Below are positions 32,528-61,900 of a DNA stretch of 64,000 nucleotides, one piece after another (positions within the stretch are counted from its first letter, which is position 1; each line of letters starts with the position of its first letter). A program made the translations under genes and the position numbers. Source of the stretch: Paracentrotus lividus (Eukaryota > Echinodermata > Echinoidea > Camarodonta > Echinidae); the NCBI GenBank assembly GCA_940671915.1, contig CALNVZ010003428.1, positions 89,988 to 153,987 on the forward strand, given 5' to 3'. The notes beneath the pieces were generated by a model, which did not search any database, was not told where the DNA came from, and saw only the letters and a program-made list of their open reading frames with translations.

Positions 32528-33700
32528 GCGTAGACCCACTCACTCACGATACGATGTCAATACTTTAGTATTGACCTCGTGGACCTAAGGTTTTAATCTA
32601 AGGTTTTTCTCCTTTTTGCAATCACTTTCTGCTCCAAAATCAGTAGTAGTATACATGTATGTCTATGTCAATATACACAGTGAATAAGTTTTGGAAAAAT
32701 TTCAAATCAAAATCATGAAAAAAAAAAATTAAAACATCACTGAATTTTTTTTCCCTCTCCCTCCCAAAAAGGTGCGGGGAAATTTTCAGAAAGTGGACTT
32801 TAAAAAATAATTTTTTATCCAAGAAGAAAAAAAGAAAACTTGAAAACATCAGGGATAGTAAAAGGAACATCCAAACACTCAGTCATTGAAGAAGATAAGT
32901 GAAAATGTGATTTTAAAAAGTGAAAATTAAGTTTGTTTTCTGAAAGTTTTCTTACTGAGTCTTGTCATTAGTCCCAGATAGTTCAGTTGCTTGTGTGGAC
33001 CCACTCTTTCAATATTTTTTTTAGAATAAAGAAGAAAAATATAAAGAGGAACTTCAACGAATCCACTGTCGGACTTCGCCCAACATTTGAAAAGGTATAA
33101 AGAAATGAGGACTTACCAAAAAAATAAATGACGAATCTAAATTTTATTATGACTATTGTTCATTGGAAGGCACAATGGTCGTGTATTTCATATGCTAAAC
33201 GTGATCATTCGAGCGTCGTGCATAAATTATTAAATTATGGAGTAAAAATTTCTACGTGTAGGGGTATGGCTTGGAGTACACAAACAGCTAGACTGACCAG
33301 TTCCCGTCGCTTTGCGACGGAACTGACGGTCGAACATACGTGGTGATTGTATAAATAAAAAAGATGCATAAATGTGATAAAAAACAGATCGATACTCACA
33401 TAAAATTGATAGAACAGCAAGACTACCTGGTCCTATGATTCTTTTTAATTGTCGTGATGGCAGGAAATTGACATAAAAAACAAATACTGGTCCCAAATTT
33501 AGGCTTAAAATTGGATATTCTGTGTTCCTTTCGTCTTTCGCAAATTTAAATCTAATATGCGTACGCACGTATGCATGATTTTCGCATATATGACCCCGCG
33601 CAAATACAGGGTCATAAGATAACGTGCGCATGTGCAATATGATGTGGCGCACGATTTTGGTACACCCAAATTTTTCTCCTGTTACACCGGGCAAACCAAA
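32528..33700. other. Intergenic, no gene supported
   Basis: A 160-codon minus-strand open frame at 33230-33712 has no recognisable domain, and nothing else supports it. Confidence 0.35.
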
Positions 33701-33739
33701 GGGTACACTCAAATTTTTTTACATGATGCTGGCCGAGCG

Positions 33740-33872
33740 ATAAGCGGGGGGAGGGGGGGCGCGGAGGTGTTAATTTTTTTTTGCACTTCGGCCATCAAAG
33801 GGGTCATCATGTATCAGCCATATGGGTAAGGTTTGGGGTCAATCGGTCCGCTCGTCTATATTTACTTCGCCT

Positions 33873-33905
<33 letters not shown>

Positions 33906-34620
33906 TTGGTTAGGGGGGGGGGGCCGGGCCCATGGCCTCCCCTGGATCCGCACTGAGTAGGGGGAGCTGAACAGGCTAAAAATCATAAAAGTGTGGTCGT
34001 TTTTGCGTGCTGACAAAAGTGGTGGGGGGCGCGTAGGTATTAATTTTTTTTTTTTGCCCTTCATCAGCCATATGGGTAAGGTTTGGGTCAATCGGTCCGC
34101 TCGTCTATTTGTACTACGCCTTTTTTTTTTTCTTCTTTCTTCTTTCTTTTCTCTTTTCTTCTTTTTCCCCCCCCCCCCCTTTTTTTTTTCTCTGGGGGGG
34201 GGGGCTGTGCCTGTCGGCCCCCCCCCTGGATCCACGCCTGAGTAGGGGGAGCTGAACAGGCTAAAAATCACAAATGTGTGGTCGTTTTTGCTGCTGACAA
34301 AGTGGGGGCTTATTTAATTATTCAATTAAAATGTTGGGGGTCATAGGTATTTTTTTTTTTTTTTGGCCTTCGGCCATCAAAGGGGTCATCATGTATCAGC
34401 CATAGGGGTAAGGTTTGGGGTCATCGCCCACTCGTCCTATTTTACTTTCGCTTTTAATTTTCTTTTTTTCTTTTTTTTTTCTGCTAGAGGAGGGGAGGGG
34501 GGCCCGGACCCGACGGGCCCCCCTGGATCCGCGCCTGAGTAGGGGGAGCTGAACAGGCTAAAAATCACAAATGTGTGGTCATTTTTGCGTGCTGACAAAC
34601 GTGGGGGCTTTATTCAATTA
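33740..34620 (+). repeat. Three-unit tandem repeat of about 290 bp
   Basis: GTGTGGTCGTTTTTGCGTGC recurs (allowing small indels) at about 33992, 34276 and 34577, with GAGTAGGGGGAGCTGAACAG, GGCCATCAAAGGGGTCATCA and poly-T plus G/C-run blocks between. Homopolymer lengths differ among units and may be unreliable. Confidence 0.8.
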
Positions 34621-34687
34621 TTCAATTAAAAATTGAATTTGTTTGTTGTTGTGGGGTATTAGGTATACAATATGTAAGACATGTCTC

Positions 34688-34745
34688 GGTTTTTGGACCC
34701 ATTTAAATTCAGTAAATCCACTGAATTTAAATGGGTCCAAAAACC
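34688..34745. repeat. Perfect 26-bp hairpin with 6-nt loop
   Basis: GGTTTTTGGACCCATTTAAA TTCAGT, loop AAATCC, then the exact reverse complement. It lies about 150 bp before the first gene B-like exon. Confidence 0.85.
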
Positions 34746-34896
34746 CAAAATCAAAAATATTTCAATAATATCTTTCATGACCTAGTTAATAAAATTCAGG
34801 AGCCACAAACTGTTTTACTTTATTTTGCTTTAAATGAATTGTTCAATTGAGGTTAGCTATCAATTGGATCTAATCTTTAATTTTCTTACATTTCAG

Positions 34897-51999
<17,103 letters not shown>

Positions 52000-52048
52000 T
52001 CTGTAGGGCACAACAAGTTTGACTTTGTTTATCATGAACCAGCAAGGA

Positions 52049-52073
52049 NNNNNNNNNNNNNNNNNNNNNNNNN
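52049..52073. other. Assembly gap, 25 N
   Basis: 25 unknown bases, a typical placeholder length. The sequence before it is gene B exon 13; after it the sequence jumps back to the equivalent of 38.6 kb. Confidence 0.98.
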
Positions 52074-52325
52074 TTTCCCTTCCAGCACGTTTCTGAGCAT
52101 ATTGGTTCCCCTCAGGATGTGTCCCGACCAGTTCTTCTTTCGTCTTTTGATTGTTTCTCTCAAGATTCTTACTTCATTCACTTTGTGTAGTACTTTGTCA
52201 TTTGTGATACGACCATTCCAGCTAATTCCTTCCATTCTCCTCCACAACCACATTTCTAGGCTATCAATCCTCCTTTCTTCTGCTTTCTTCATCGTCCACG
52301 TCTCTGATGCACAGCTAGAGTATAT
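52074..52325 (-). mobile_element. LINE 3' ORF fragment, copy 2, truncated at the gap
   Basis: Minus-strand KKAEERRIDSLEMWLWRRME, ISWNGRITNDKVLHKV. Better frame continuity than the copy at 38425. Confidence 0.75.
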
Positions 52326-52761
52326 TATTAGAAGTACCTATGTAAAAATGTAAATGTAAGAAAAAAAACATGTATTTCAGGTGGACACATTATTTTTATT
52401 TACCCTTGAGCCAAGCTGCATTTTATTTATATCATTGAAAGTGTGTGATGCTAATTTTCAACTCATCAGCACTCTGTGTGCATTTATGAAGAAATGATTA
52501 AGTTCTCACCTTTTTCCACTCTTGAAACTTTTAATGTGAGTGGAATAAACTTTCATATGACTTGAAGCGTCAATAGCAAAAGGCCAAATCTACAACATTC
52601 TCTATTTTTTGCCTACAGTATTTGTGCCATTATCAAATTAAAATCTTTTGCAGATCATGTAGTACATCTATCAGTGGAATACAGTTTTTAAAAAGTTTTA
52701 CAAATAAAAAAAAAATTGTTTAAAATCCTCCTTTACATTCATATGCTCATGACATTTGCAG

Positions 52762-52925
52762 AAAGCATGTGATAGCAACAGTTCTACACCAAACCCACAG
52801 GCGATGACAGAGGAAGGAGCAAAGAGAGCCATGATGGTAAACCAAAGAGTTCAGAAGATCATGAAAGATCCTGCGATGAGAACAGTCCTTGAACAAATAC
52901 AGGCCAATCCAGACACTGTCAAAGA
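52762..52925 (+). CDS. Gene B STI1-like exon a
   Basis: 164 nt, phase 0 to 2: KACDSNSSTPNPQAMTEEG, AKRAMMVNQRVQKIMK, DPAMRTVLEQIQANPDTVK. The string I-M-x-D-P-A-M-R-x-x-L-E-Q-x-Q closely resembles the DP2 (STI1) domain at the C terminus of STIP1/Hop, which binds clients and Hsp70/Hsp90 complexes. Donor AAAGA|GTAAGT. Gene A lacks everything from IMKDPA on. Confidence 0.8.
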
Positions 52926-55900
52926 GTAAGTAGGCCAAACTTAAAAGATAGGGGTTGTACATTGCATGTCTATTGACAACCCAAGAGTTGAGAAGATCAT
53001 TAAAGATCCTGCAATGAGGACAGTCCTTGAACAAATACAGGCCAATCGAGACACGTCAAAGAGTAAGTAGACCAAACTTAGAAGATAGGGTGTGTACATT
53101 GCATGGCTATCGACAACCCAGAGTTTAGAAGATCATTAAAGATCCTGCAATGAGAACAATCCTTGAACAAATACAGCCAATCGAGACACTGTCAAAGAGT
53201 AAGTAGACACAAACTTAGAAGATAGGGGTTGTACATTGCATGGCTATCGACAACCCAAGAGTTTAGAAGATCATAAAGATCCTGCAATGAGAACAATCCT
53301 TGAACAAATAAAGGCCAATCCAGACACTGTCAAAGAATAAGTAGGCCAAACTTAGAAAATAGGGGTTGTACATTGCATGGCTATCGACAACCCAAGAGTT
53401 TAGAAGATCATTAAAGATCCTGCAATGAGAACAATCCTTGAACAAATACAGGCCAATCCAGACACTGTCAAAGAGTAAGTAGGCCAAACTTAGAAGATAG
53501 GGATTGTACATGCATGGCTATCGACAACCAAAGAGTTTAGAAGATCATTAAAGATCCTGCAATGAGAAACAATCCTTGAAAAATACAGGCCTAATCGAGA
53601 CACTGTCAAAGAGTAAGTAGACCAAACTTAAAAGATAGGGGTTGTACATGCATGGCTATCGACAACCCAAGAGTTTAGAAGATCATTAAAGATCCTGCAA
53701 TGAGGACAGTCCTTGAACAATACAGGCCAATCGAGACACTGTCAAGAGTAAGTAGACCAAACTTAGAAGATAGGGGTTGTACATTGCATGGCTATTGACA
53801 ACCCAAGAGTTAGAAGATCTTTGAAGATCCTGCAATGAGGACAATCCTTGGACAGAAGCACTCGAATCTAGGTGCTGACCAAGAATAAATACTGTATTAT
53901 TAAGCAAATATTTTTTCCTCATATTTTTATGATTAGATTAGTTGGGGAAATAAATATACTGGGTGTTTCAGAAAAAAAGGAAACCCAACTTTGATGAACA
54001 ATAATTTCAAAATATTCCAATGGTGTTATGAAAATTTATATCACTGTAAAGTGCAACTCATTACCATTCAATGATACCTCTCTCACCTCACTCATATCAT
54101 GCTTCGCTGAACCCCATTATTCTGAAAAAGTCTTGTAAAATTGTGCGTGGTTCACTTTCATGCACCTTGAGATGGTTTGTGTGAATGTGCCTGGAAAGGA
54201 ATCCCAACTTTGATCATAATAATTTCAAAATATTTCAGTGGTGATTAAAAAGTTTATATCACTGGAAAGCACAGCTCATTACCATTCTAATGATACCTCT
54301 CTCAGCTCACCAAATATCATGCATCACTGAACTCCATTGTTTTGAAAATTGTGTTGCAAAATTGTGATAGGTTCTCTTTCTGCTCCTTGAGATGAGTTGC
54401 TTTAAAGGTTCCTAACAAATCTAAGTAAAGCATTCCAGTGATTTTAAATAAATGGGTTTATAAATGGGTTGGAAATGCCCTACTTATTTAGTCCGTTATC
54501 TTACCACCCAGGTAATTTGCATCATGTTACTGCTCATGAACAACTCAGAGAAACCTTCAGGGCTCCGTGGATATGTAAGAAGCATGACAGTGGCCATCCA
54601 TCACAATTTTGCAAGATATTTTCAGAACAATGGGGTTCAGTGATGCGTGACATTGGTGAGCTGAAAGATATATCAATAAAATGATATTGAGTGGCACTTA
54701 CCAGTGATATAAACGTCATAATCACCACTGTCATGTTTTTTAAATGATTGATGATGAAACTTGGGTTCCCTTTTTAGGTACATTGCAACAACCCATCTCA
54801 ATGAGCGTGAAAGTGAACCACTCACAATTTTGCAAGACATTTTCAAAACAATGGGGTTCAGTGATGCGTGACATTGGTGAGCTGAAGGAGGTATCATTTA
54901 AATGGTAATGAGTTGCACTTTCCAGTGATATAAATTTTATAATCACCATGGTAATATTTTTGAAATTATTGATGACTAAACTTGGGTTTCCTTTTTTCTG
55001 GGTCACCCAGTACAGTTGATTATTTATGTATTTTTCAATAGTGAAATGTTTATTTGTTTATTTATTTATTTGTTTTTGTTTTTGTAAGAAGACAGTAAAA
55101 TGTATTTTATTTCATTCTGTTCTGGTGTGCATGTATTAAACAGTGTATTTGTGACATGTATGTATCTGGAAGGAATTTGAAATCCTCAAGTTAACATAAA
55201 CCAGTTTCTGTGTAGTGTAATGCTTGGAAGATAAGCTATTCAGCTTTTGAGAAAAAAGATGATTTTACTTTAGAATTGAACTATTGGAGTACTCTTCACT
55301 GATTTATATTCCTTGCCTATAGACATCTTCAGAATCCTCAGACTGCAGCTGACATTCAAACCCTCATTGATGCTGGTATTATCAAATCACAATCCGGTCC
55401 ATCTCGAATACAATCAGGTCCATCTAGGATACAATCAGGTTCGTCATTTTAGTATTGTACGTCTCAATATTATTGAAAAAGAGTTTCTTGTAATAGGTGA
55501 ATTAACAACTAGTGTATTCAATAATAATTATCAATTGCCCTGTTCCTGCTTTTGAGGTGTCATATTTTTTCAGGTTGTCCATTTTTCTGTCCTGCTTTCC
55601 TTTGCACCATGATATCTCAAGAACCATTTATCTTTATACCATCATCTTATCCTGGATATGAAATGTATCACTGAAGTCACATAAGCAAATTAGATTTTTG
55701 AGTTCAAAGGTCATGGGTCTCAGAAGTAAACTTAATGTAATGCCAGGTATAAACCTGGCAATATCTCAAGAACCATGCAAATTATACATAGTATGCATCA
55801 TAGACTTTGGAGTCCTCATGTCAAAAGTCACTTCCTCTGTGTCAGTATTAAATCAAAATTTATCTACGGTACTTTTCATCGCTCACATGCTATGTGAAAA

Positions 55901-58900
55901 CCTCCCTTAAACCTATAAAGCACTGGTGGGGCTGATTCATCCCCCCCCCCCCCCCCCCCCTCAACATATTTTGTGAAAGATACGCAAAGTCTCGTACAAC
56001 TTTTGCGTTGCCCCAGGTTGCGGTTACGAAAATCAGACCCGAAGTTGCACAAAAACCCGATTTTGTGTACTAATCAAATGCAGATTGTGTTTCTAGGCAA
56101 AATTCAAAAACTTATCCTTAGTTTCTCTTTTACTGATTAAAATCAATAAGTTTCATGTTGTTTCTGATTGAAATAGTGTTACCGATGATTTCTGTCCAAA
56201 AAACAAAAAAAAAGTGGTAAAACAAAGAAATACATGAATTAGACATTCTAAAAACATTTGAACAAATATAAAAAAAAATATTAACATATTTTTCATCAGA
56301 AGCCTACAAAGAGTCTGTAAACAAAAAAGTGGCTGTTTTGGATTTCTATTTAATTAATTAGAGCAAATGTTTGATTTTATGCAAAATTAGCGAGTAAATT
56401 ATTGATGATTTTTTTTTGAAATATAGTTTTCTTCTGTTTTGTAGATGATGCCATGGATATCACTCCTACAAATTTTCTGTGCGATCGTGCAGTCAACAGC
56501 CAAGATCTTGGGGGCATTAGCCTTTTTTTGGTTAAGATATGCCTGTAGAATGCACCAAATAAATGGTTTTTATTGATAAACTAGATTCAAATTAACATCC
56601 CATCTTTATCACCTCTTGCAGATGATCAGTCAGAGAGTGCGGAAGTCATTGATAATCCTCCTTCTCCAGATATTGAAAAACCAATGACTCCGAAAGAGAA
56701 GGCGATATCCTACTTTGAAAGGTCATTATATAGACTGGGATTCAGACAGTTATGCGCGCATTATCCAGTAGCAAAGAGGGAAATGCTTGCAGTCGTTCAG
56801 GAAATGATCCGAGGAGAAGTAAGAACACAAAATAATTTAACCGTTGATCCCCAATGTTTCTGACCTATCAGAGACAATGAAAGACCACTGTCCATGTGCC
56901 CCTACATAATGTGAGAAATATTTTTATGCCTCCGCCACCAAAGGTGGTGCTGGAGGCATCATGTTTTCGGGTTGTCCGTCCATATGTCCCGTTTGCTCGT
57001 TATCACAATATTTCAAGAACTATTTGAGATATCAACTTCAAACTTTAGGATGGTATGTATCACCATAGAAAGATGATCTGAGTAGATTTTGGAGTATGTA
57101 GATCAAAGGTCAAGGGTCACAGAGGTCAAAAGGGTTAAATCTCATGTATTGAGTTTGTTATCGCGATATCTCATGAACTACTTGAGATATCAACTTCAAA
57201 CTAGAGGATAGTATGTATCACCATAGGAAGATGATCTGATTAGATTTTGGAGTATGTAGGTCAAAGGTCAAGGGTCACAGAGGTCAAATGGTTGAAATCT
57301 CATGTATTGAGTTCGTTATCGCGATATCTTGAGAACCAGTTGAGATATGAGCTTTAAACCTGGTGTATAGTTTTGGTAGCAAAAAAGGAATTGGCACAAA
57401 ACCGATCAAATGTAGTTACATGTTTTCCACATTTCACTAAAAGATGTGTGTGAGAGATCTTGTGACATTCCTTTCAATATTTCCGATGAATTTCATTTAT
57501 AAAGTTTGAATATAGCGTAATCCAACTGCCATTTAGACCTCTGCTGACAGGTTCGCACGCCCGAGGTTACGGCGTGAATTAGTGCGAACGATCTGTGTGT
57601 AACACCCACACAAGAGAATCCTTATTGGTTTTCCACATGAGCGCTAACCTGAGACGGGTCCCCGACTTATCTTTTTTATCCTTTTATTATGAAATAAAGA
57701 CACTAAAACGAGATTTCAAGTACTATAATTTGCTTTATTATAGTTATTGGATTCAATCTAGCATAATTTATCTTAATGTGAATCAAAATAAAGTTTTCTT
57801 TCTCCCAAAACTATACACCAGCTTTAAACTTTGGGGTAGTATGTATCATCATAGGTAGACGATCTGATTAGATTTTCGAGTATGTAGGTCAAAGTTCAAG
57901 GGTCACAGCTCAAATTGTGAAATTCTTTGTATTGAGTTCTTTATCGCGATATTTTGAGAACCAGTCGAGCTATGAGCTTCAAACTTAGGAGTAGTACAGT
58001 TGTATGTATCACCATAGGAAGACGATCTGATTAGATTTTGGAGTATGAAGGTCAAAGGTTAAGGGTCACAGAGGTCAAATTGTAAAATTTGTCATATATT
58101 TCTGATCTGACAATGGCGGAGGCATATATTTCGACCGTGTGCGGTCGAGGATTCATCTTGTTCAACTTTCCATCAACAAATTTTGCAAATCATTGATCAC
58201 CACATTAGCATTTCAGTAAGCCCTCATTTCAATCATGTGGCTAAATTAAAAAAGATCTAATGCAAGCTGGTCATATTCAAACGTGAGTGACACGACATTT
58301 GGACTGATAGAAGGGCGAATATCTTTGCACTTGTAGGTTATGAATGGATTCATGACACCATTTATGTATAATGTAGGAGTGGATGTGTCAATACCAGTTG
58401 GGATTTGAATTTTTACAATGGTCCTGGGAAATTATCTCAAAAACAGTGCTGAGTGACACGACAGAAAAAGACATGGGTTTCTGACCTCATTGGTTATGGT
58501 TGGATTTTGCCAAAGATCTCTAAGGGTACCATAAGTGCTAGTATATGTACATGAATAGTGTACCTCTCTGACATTTATTGTGTTTATCATTATTCCTCTC
58601 CATGGAAATGTCCACCTTATGTTGTCGTGAGTGACACGACATCCAAATGTGAGATACGACTAGTGCCTTAAATCAACATTTCAAGTAAATAACTAAATCC
58701 AAATACCTTATTGATATTGATATTGTTAGAGTAGTCCATGACAATTACTTTTAAGCTAAAAAAATCTGACAAAAGTGATGGGTATTAAGAATAAGAGGCA
58801 ATTTAAGCACCTAGTCCCATACGTGCAAATTCTGTTTGCTCAATTATTCAGCGTAAGAAAACTGGATCACATAATGTTTGAACTTAAATAATGTTTGTAT

Positions 58901-61900
58901 TGTAAAGAAGCCTGTGTTGTTGATCAGATCCTTATTTGCATTTTCAAAGGCACAGCGCCACATTAAAATTTCAGCTACATGTTAAATGTCCACTTAGTCT
59001 GAATTGACCACGCTACAGTATATTCTACTTTTAAGAGTGTATACATTTATTTTTTTCTTCAGGTGAAGCCATGAGGCAAAAAAAGGAGCATGAAGTAGTT
59101 TCAGCAAACCTGTTTCTAAAAAAATGGAAACTTAAGGGAGGTTATTGATGAACAAGAGACCATGCCAGTTGCTGTTAGCTGTATGACAGCTCTGATGCCA
59201 ACTACCAAACGGATCAAGATTATGAAACAGAGAACCAGAGGAAAAATAGGTGGCATGAATAGGTATGAATTCAGTCAATTGCATCACAGAAAAAAATGTA
59301 CATCCAACTTTGATGCCCTTACAAATTTATATTTCATTTAACTTTTATTTTCATTTTTAAGAGTAATTGTTGATCTGTCCTATCATCCTGAATTCATACT
59401 TGTGCTATCTTCAAAACAGGGGCTATATATAGAAGACAATTGCATTGTAACATTGCAGAAGCAACATCTGAATTCTAATAGTTGATTCAAAAGAAATTAA
59501 ACATTGCACAAAAGAAAAAAATACCACATACCTAATCCTGTAGTCTTTTACACACATAGGACGATGAGTGATGATGAGGCTAAGGCGTATTTCAACCGAA
59601 GATTGGGACAAACACTCGCCATTAGTTTGTTCACAAATGCCCCACGCAAGTACAACTTTGTGCAGAAGAGCATGGGTATTGAGCTGTACAGACAAGGAGC
59701 TACCAGGAAAGTGTTCAAGATGTTGAATCATAGTGGAGTATCGGCCGGCTTAGAATCCACTAGAGTTAGTGTGGGTGCTCTGGTGAGGAATCATGACCAT
59801 CAACTGACAGAATGGAAGAACAAAGTTGAGGTAATTTCTTTTATTTTAAACAAAAATCTGTATACTCTGAATTTGAGAATAAAAGGCAAGCAAAACCTTC
59901 AAATATGCAAATCAGTTTGTAATGGGTTTATGTGGTTTCCATTTTATCATATATATTTGTTATCATTATCAAGACCTTCATCATCACCATAATCATGATT
60001 ATCGTAATGATTGAAAAGATGATCATGATAATCATCATAACGTAGATCACAGTTATCATCATTCAGTCAGTAAAAGAGCCATTATTATTTTTATTGTAAT
60101 TTTTTAATAGTGCCATGATCAATGCTTATGATCAAGTCATGTTTTAAAGCATTAGAATAATGTTGTCTCTCCACTAATAACAGACTTTTCCAATCGTCCT
60201 GTTGACATGTACAAGCCTGATGTTTTCATATTTTCTCATGTGAAAACAAAATAAAACAAAAGTAGGACATAAAAATTCAAACATAAATTAAATAGGACTT
60301 CCCTAATTGTGCTTTTTACTCCAGCACATTCATGTCTGTTGTTTTTGCAAATGAAAAAGAAAATGAATGAAAAAATGTTAAATCACCAATATATCCCTTG
60401 ATACAGGAATTGTTGCCGAAGATGAAGAGATTTTGGAAGAAAGAGCAGAGACCTACTGTTCCAACCTTTGGTTTGTCTGTGGGTAGGGTGCATAAGTGGA
60501 CACAGCCACACACCCCAGGGCAACATGGTAAGAATGAAGCCATGTGCTATGCTGCCAGAGACAGAATCCAGAACTTGACAACTTCCTCCAAAGTTGTTGA
60601 TGCTGAGAGTCTGGACCCATTCGTGTTTTTGCCATCCCCTGATGTCATCGCCAGGCAACGACTGCGGCTTGTGGATGTAGTGGCCAACATCATGAGCAGG
60701 CACATGAAGTTCTTAAAGCATCTATCATGTGACCTCCCTATCGCTCAAGAGTTTAAAAGAAGTGATGCTATGTCACAGAGATCTGAAACGGTGAGTGTTG
60801 GTTGAGAGTCAAGCTGCATAAATTGAGTACCGGTCGATTAAGGGCCATTGACGTTTTATATTGACAGAATTTTCCAGATTGTTTGTATAATATTTACACA
60901 AAGAAGAATACATTGGTCTATAAATTAATACAGCTAATAAATAGCTAATAGATGGGTTAATGATAATAATTTAATTGTGCAAAAACAAATTCCACCCACC
61001 CTGCATTTTTAGTCAAAACAGCAAGCAAAAATGTGTCAGTAACTGATGTCAAATTTTCTGTATTTTGTTATAGCAAGACAGTTCTGCCACATAATAATAG
61101 TTTAGGTGTTCAGTATAGTGAGATTTGTATAAACAGACATTTGGCATTGTCCCAAGCACAGATTTTAAAAGCATCCCTTGCCCCACCTACATGTATATGT
61201 TGCGCAAATATCTTATCGATTGGTAACATAAATGTGATCATTATTATTTTGAAATATAGTTAGATTTGAAGTATGGTTGTGGAAGCAAAAAGAGAATTGA
61301 CATGAAACTGCTTTGATAAAGTCTCACATTACCCTGCTTATCCCTTATGCTTTTCCCAAATATTCATGTTTTTGATACAAAATACATTCATTTGAATGGG
61401 TTTTTAGATATCATTCTTATTTAATAGTTAATGAAGACAAAATTTGATAATTTTGCATTGAATAAGAATTGTAGTGACCCCATACCTATTTTATATCTCC
61501 CAAAAGTATAACCCACCTGTGCATTTTATTATCATTTATAGGTGACTCTTGGAGTTGTAAAAGCTGATCCAGGCACGAGAGAAGGGATGGGAAGTGTTTT
61601 AGAGCATCTCCAGCAGTATGTACCTGTCATCGCTGATAAACCAATGCAGACACTTGTCAATGGCGATAGATTGTCCGTGAAGCGCATCCGTCAGGTTCAG
61701 AAGGAGAAAGCCGATGGAGAGAACTGGAAGGACCGACTAGATACATTCTATCCTGCACCTCAGGAATTCAACAAGCAAGTTCTACTTCTACAGGTATATT
61801 AAAAGCAAGACTTTTTTTCTCCACATACATATGTAGCGTGTTTGCTCTTATAGGGCATGTGTTAGTAAGCAAATAATCACTGTTGATTCAAATGATAGGC

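Noticed and set aside
33230..33712. 160-codon minus-strand open frame
   Set aside because: No recognisable domain, no splice partner, no paralogue in the window; chance frame more likely.
33807..34271. Lys/Pro-rich open frame in the 290-bp repeats
   Set aside because: Produced by poly-T and poly-G/C runs in a tandem repeat.
52762..55438. Calling gene B an STIP1/Hop orthologue
   Set aside because: Only the DP2-like segment is present; no TPR motifs, and the rest is the DUF6589/PHD family.
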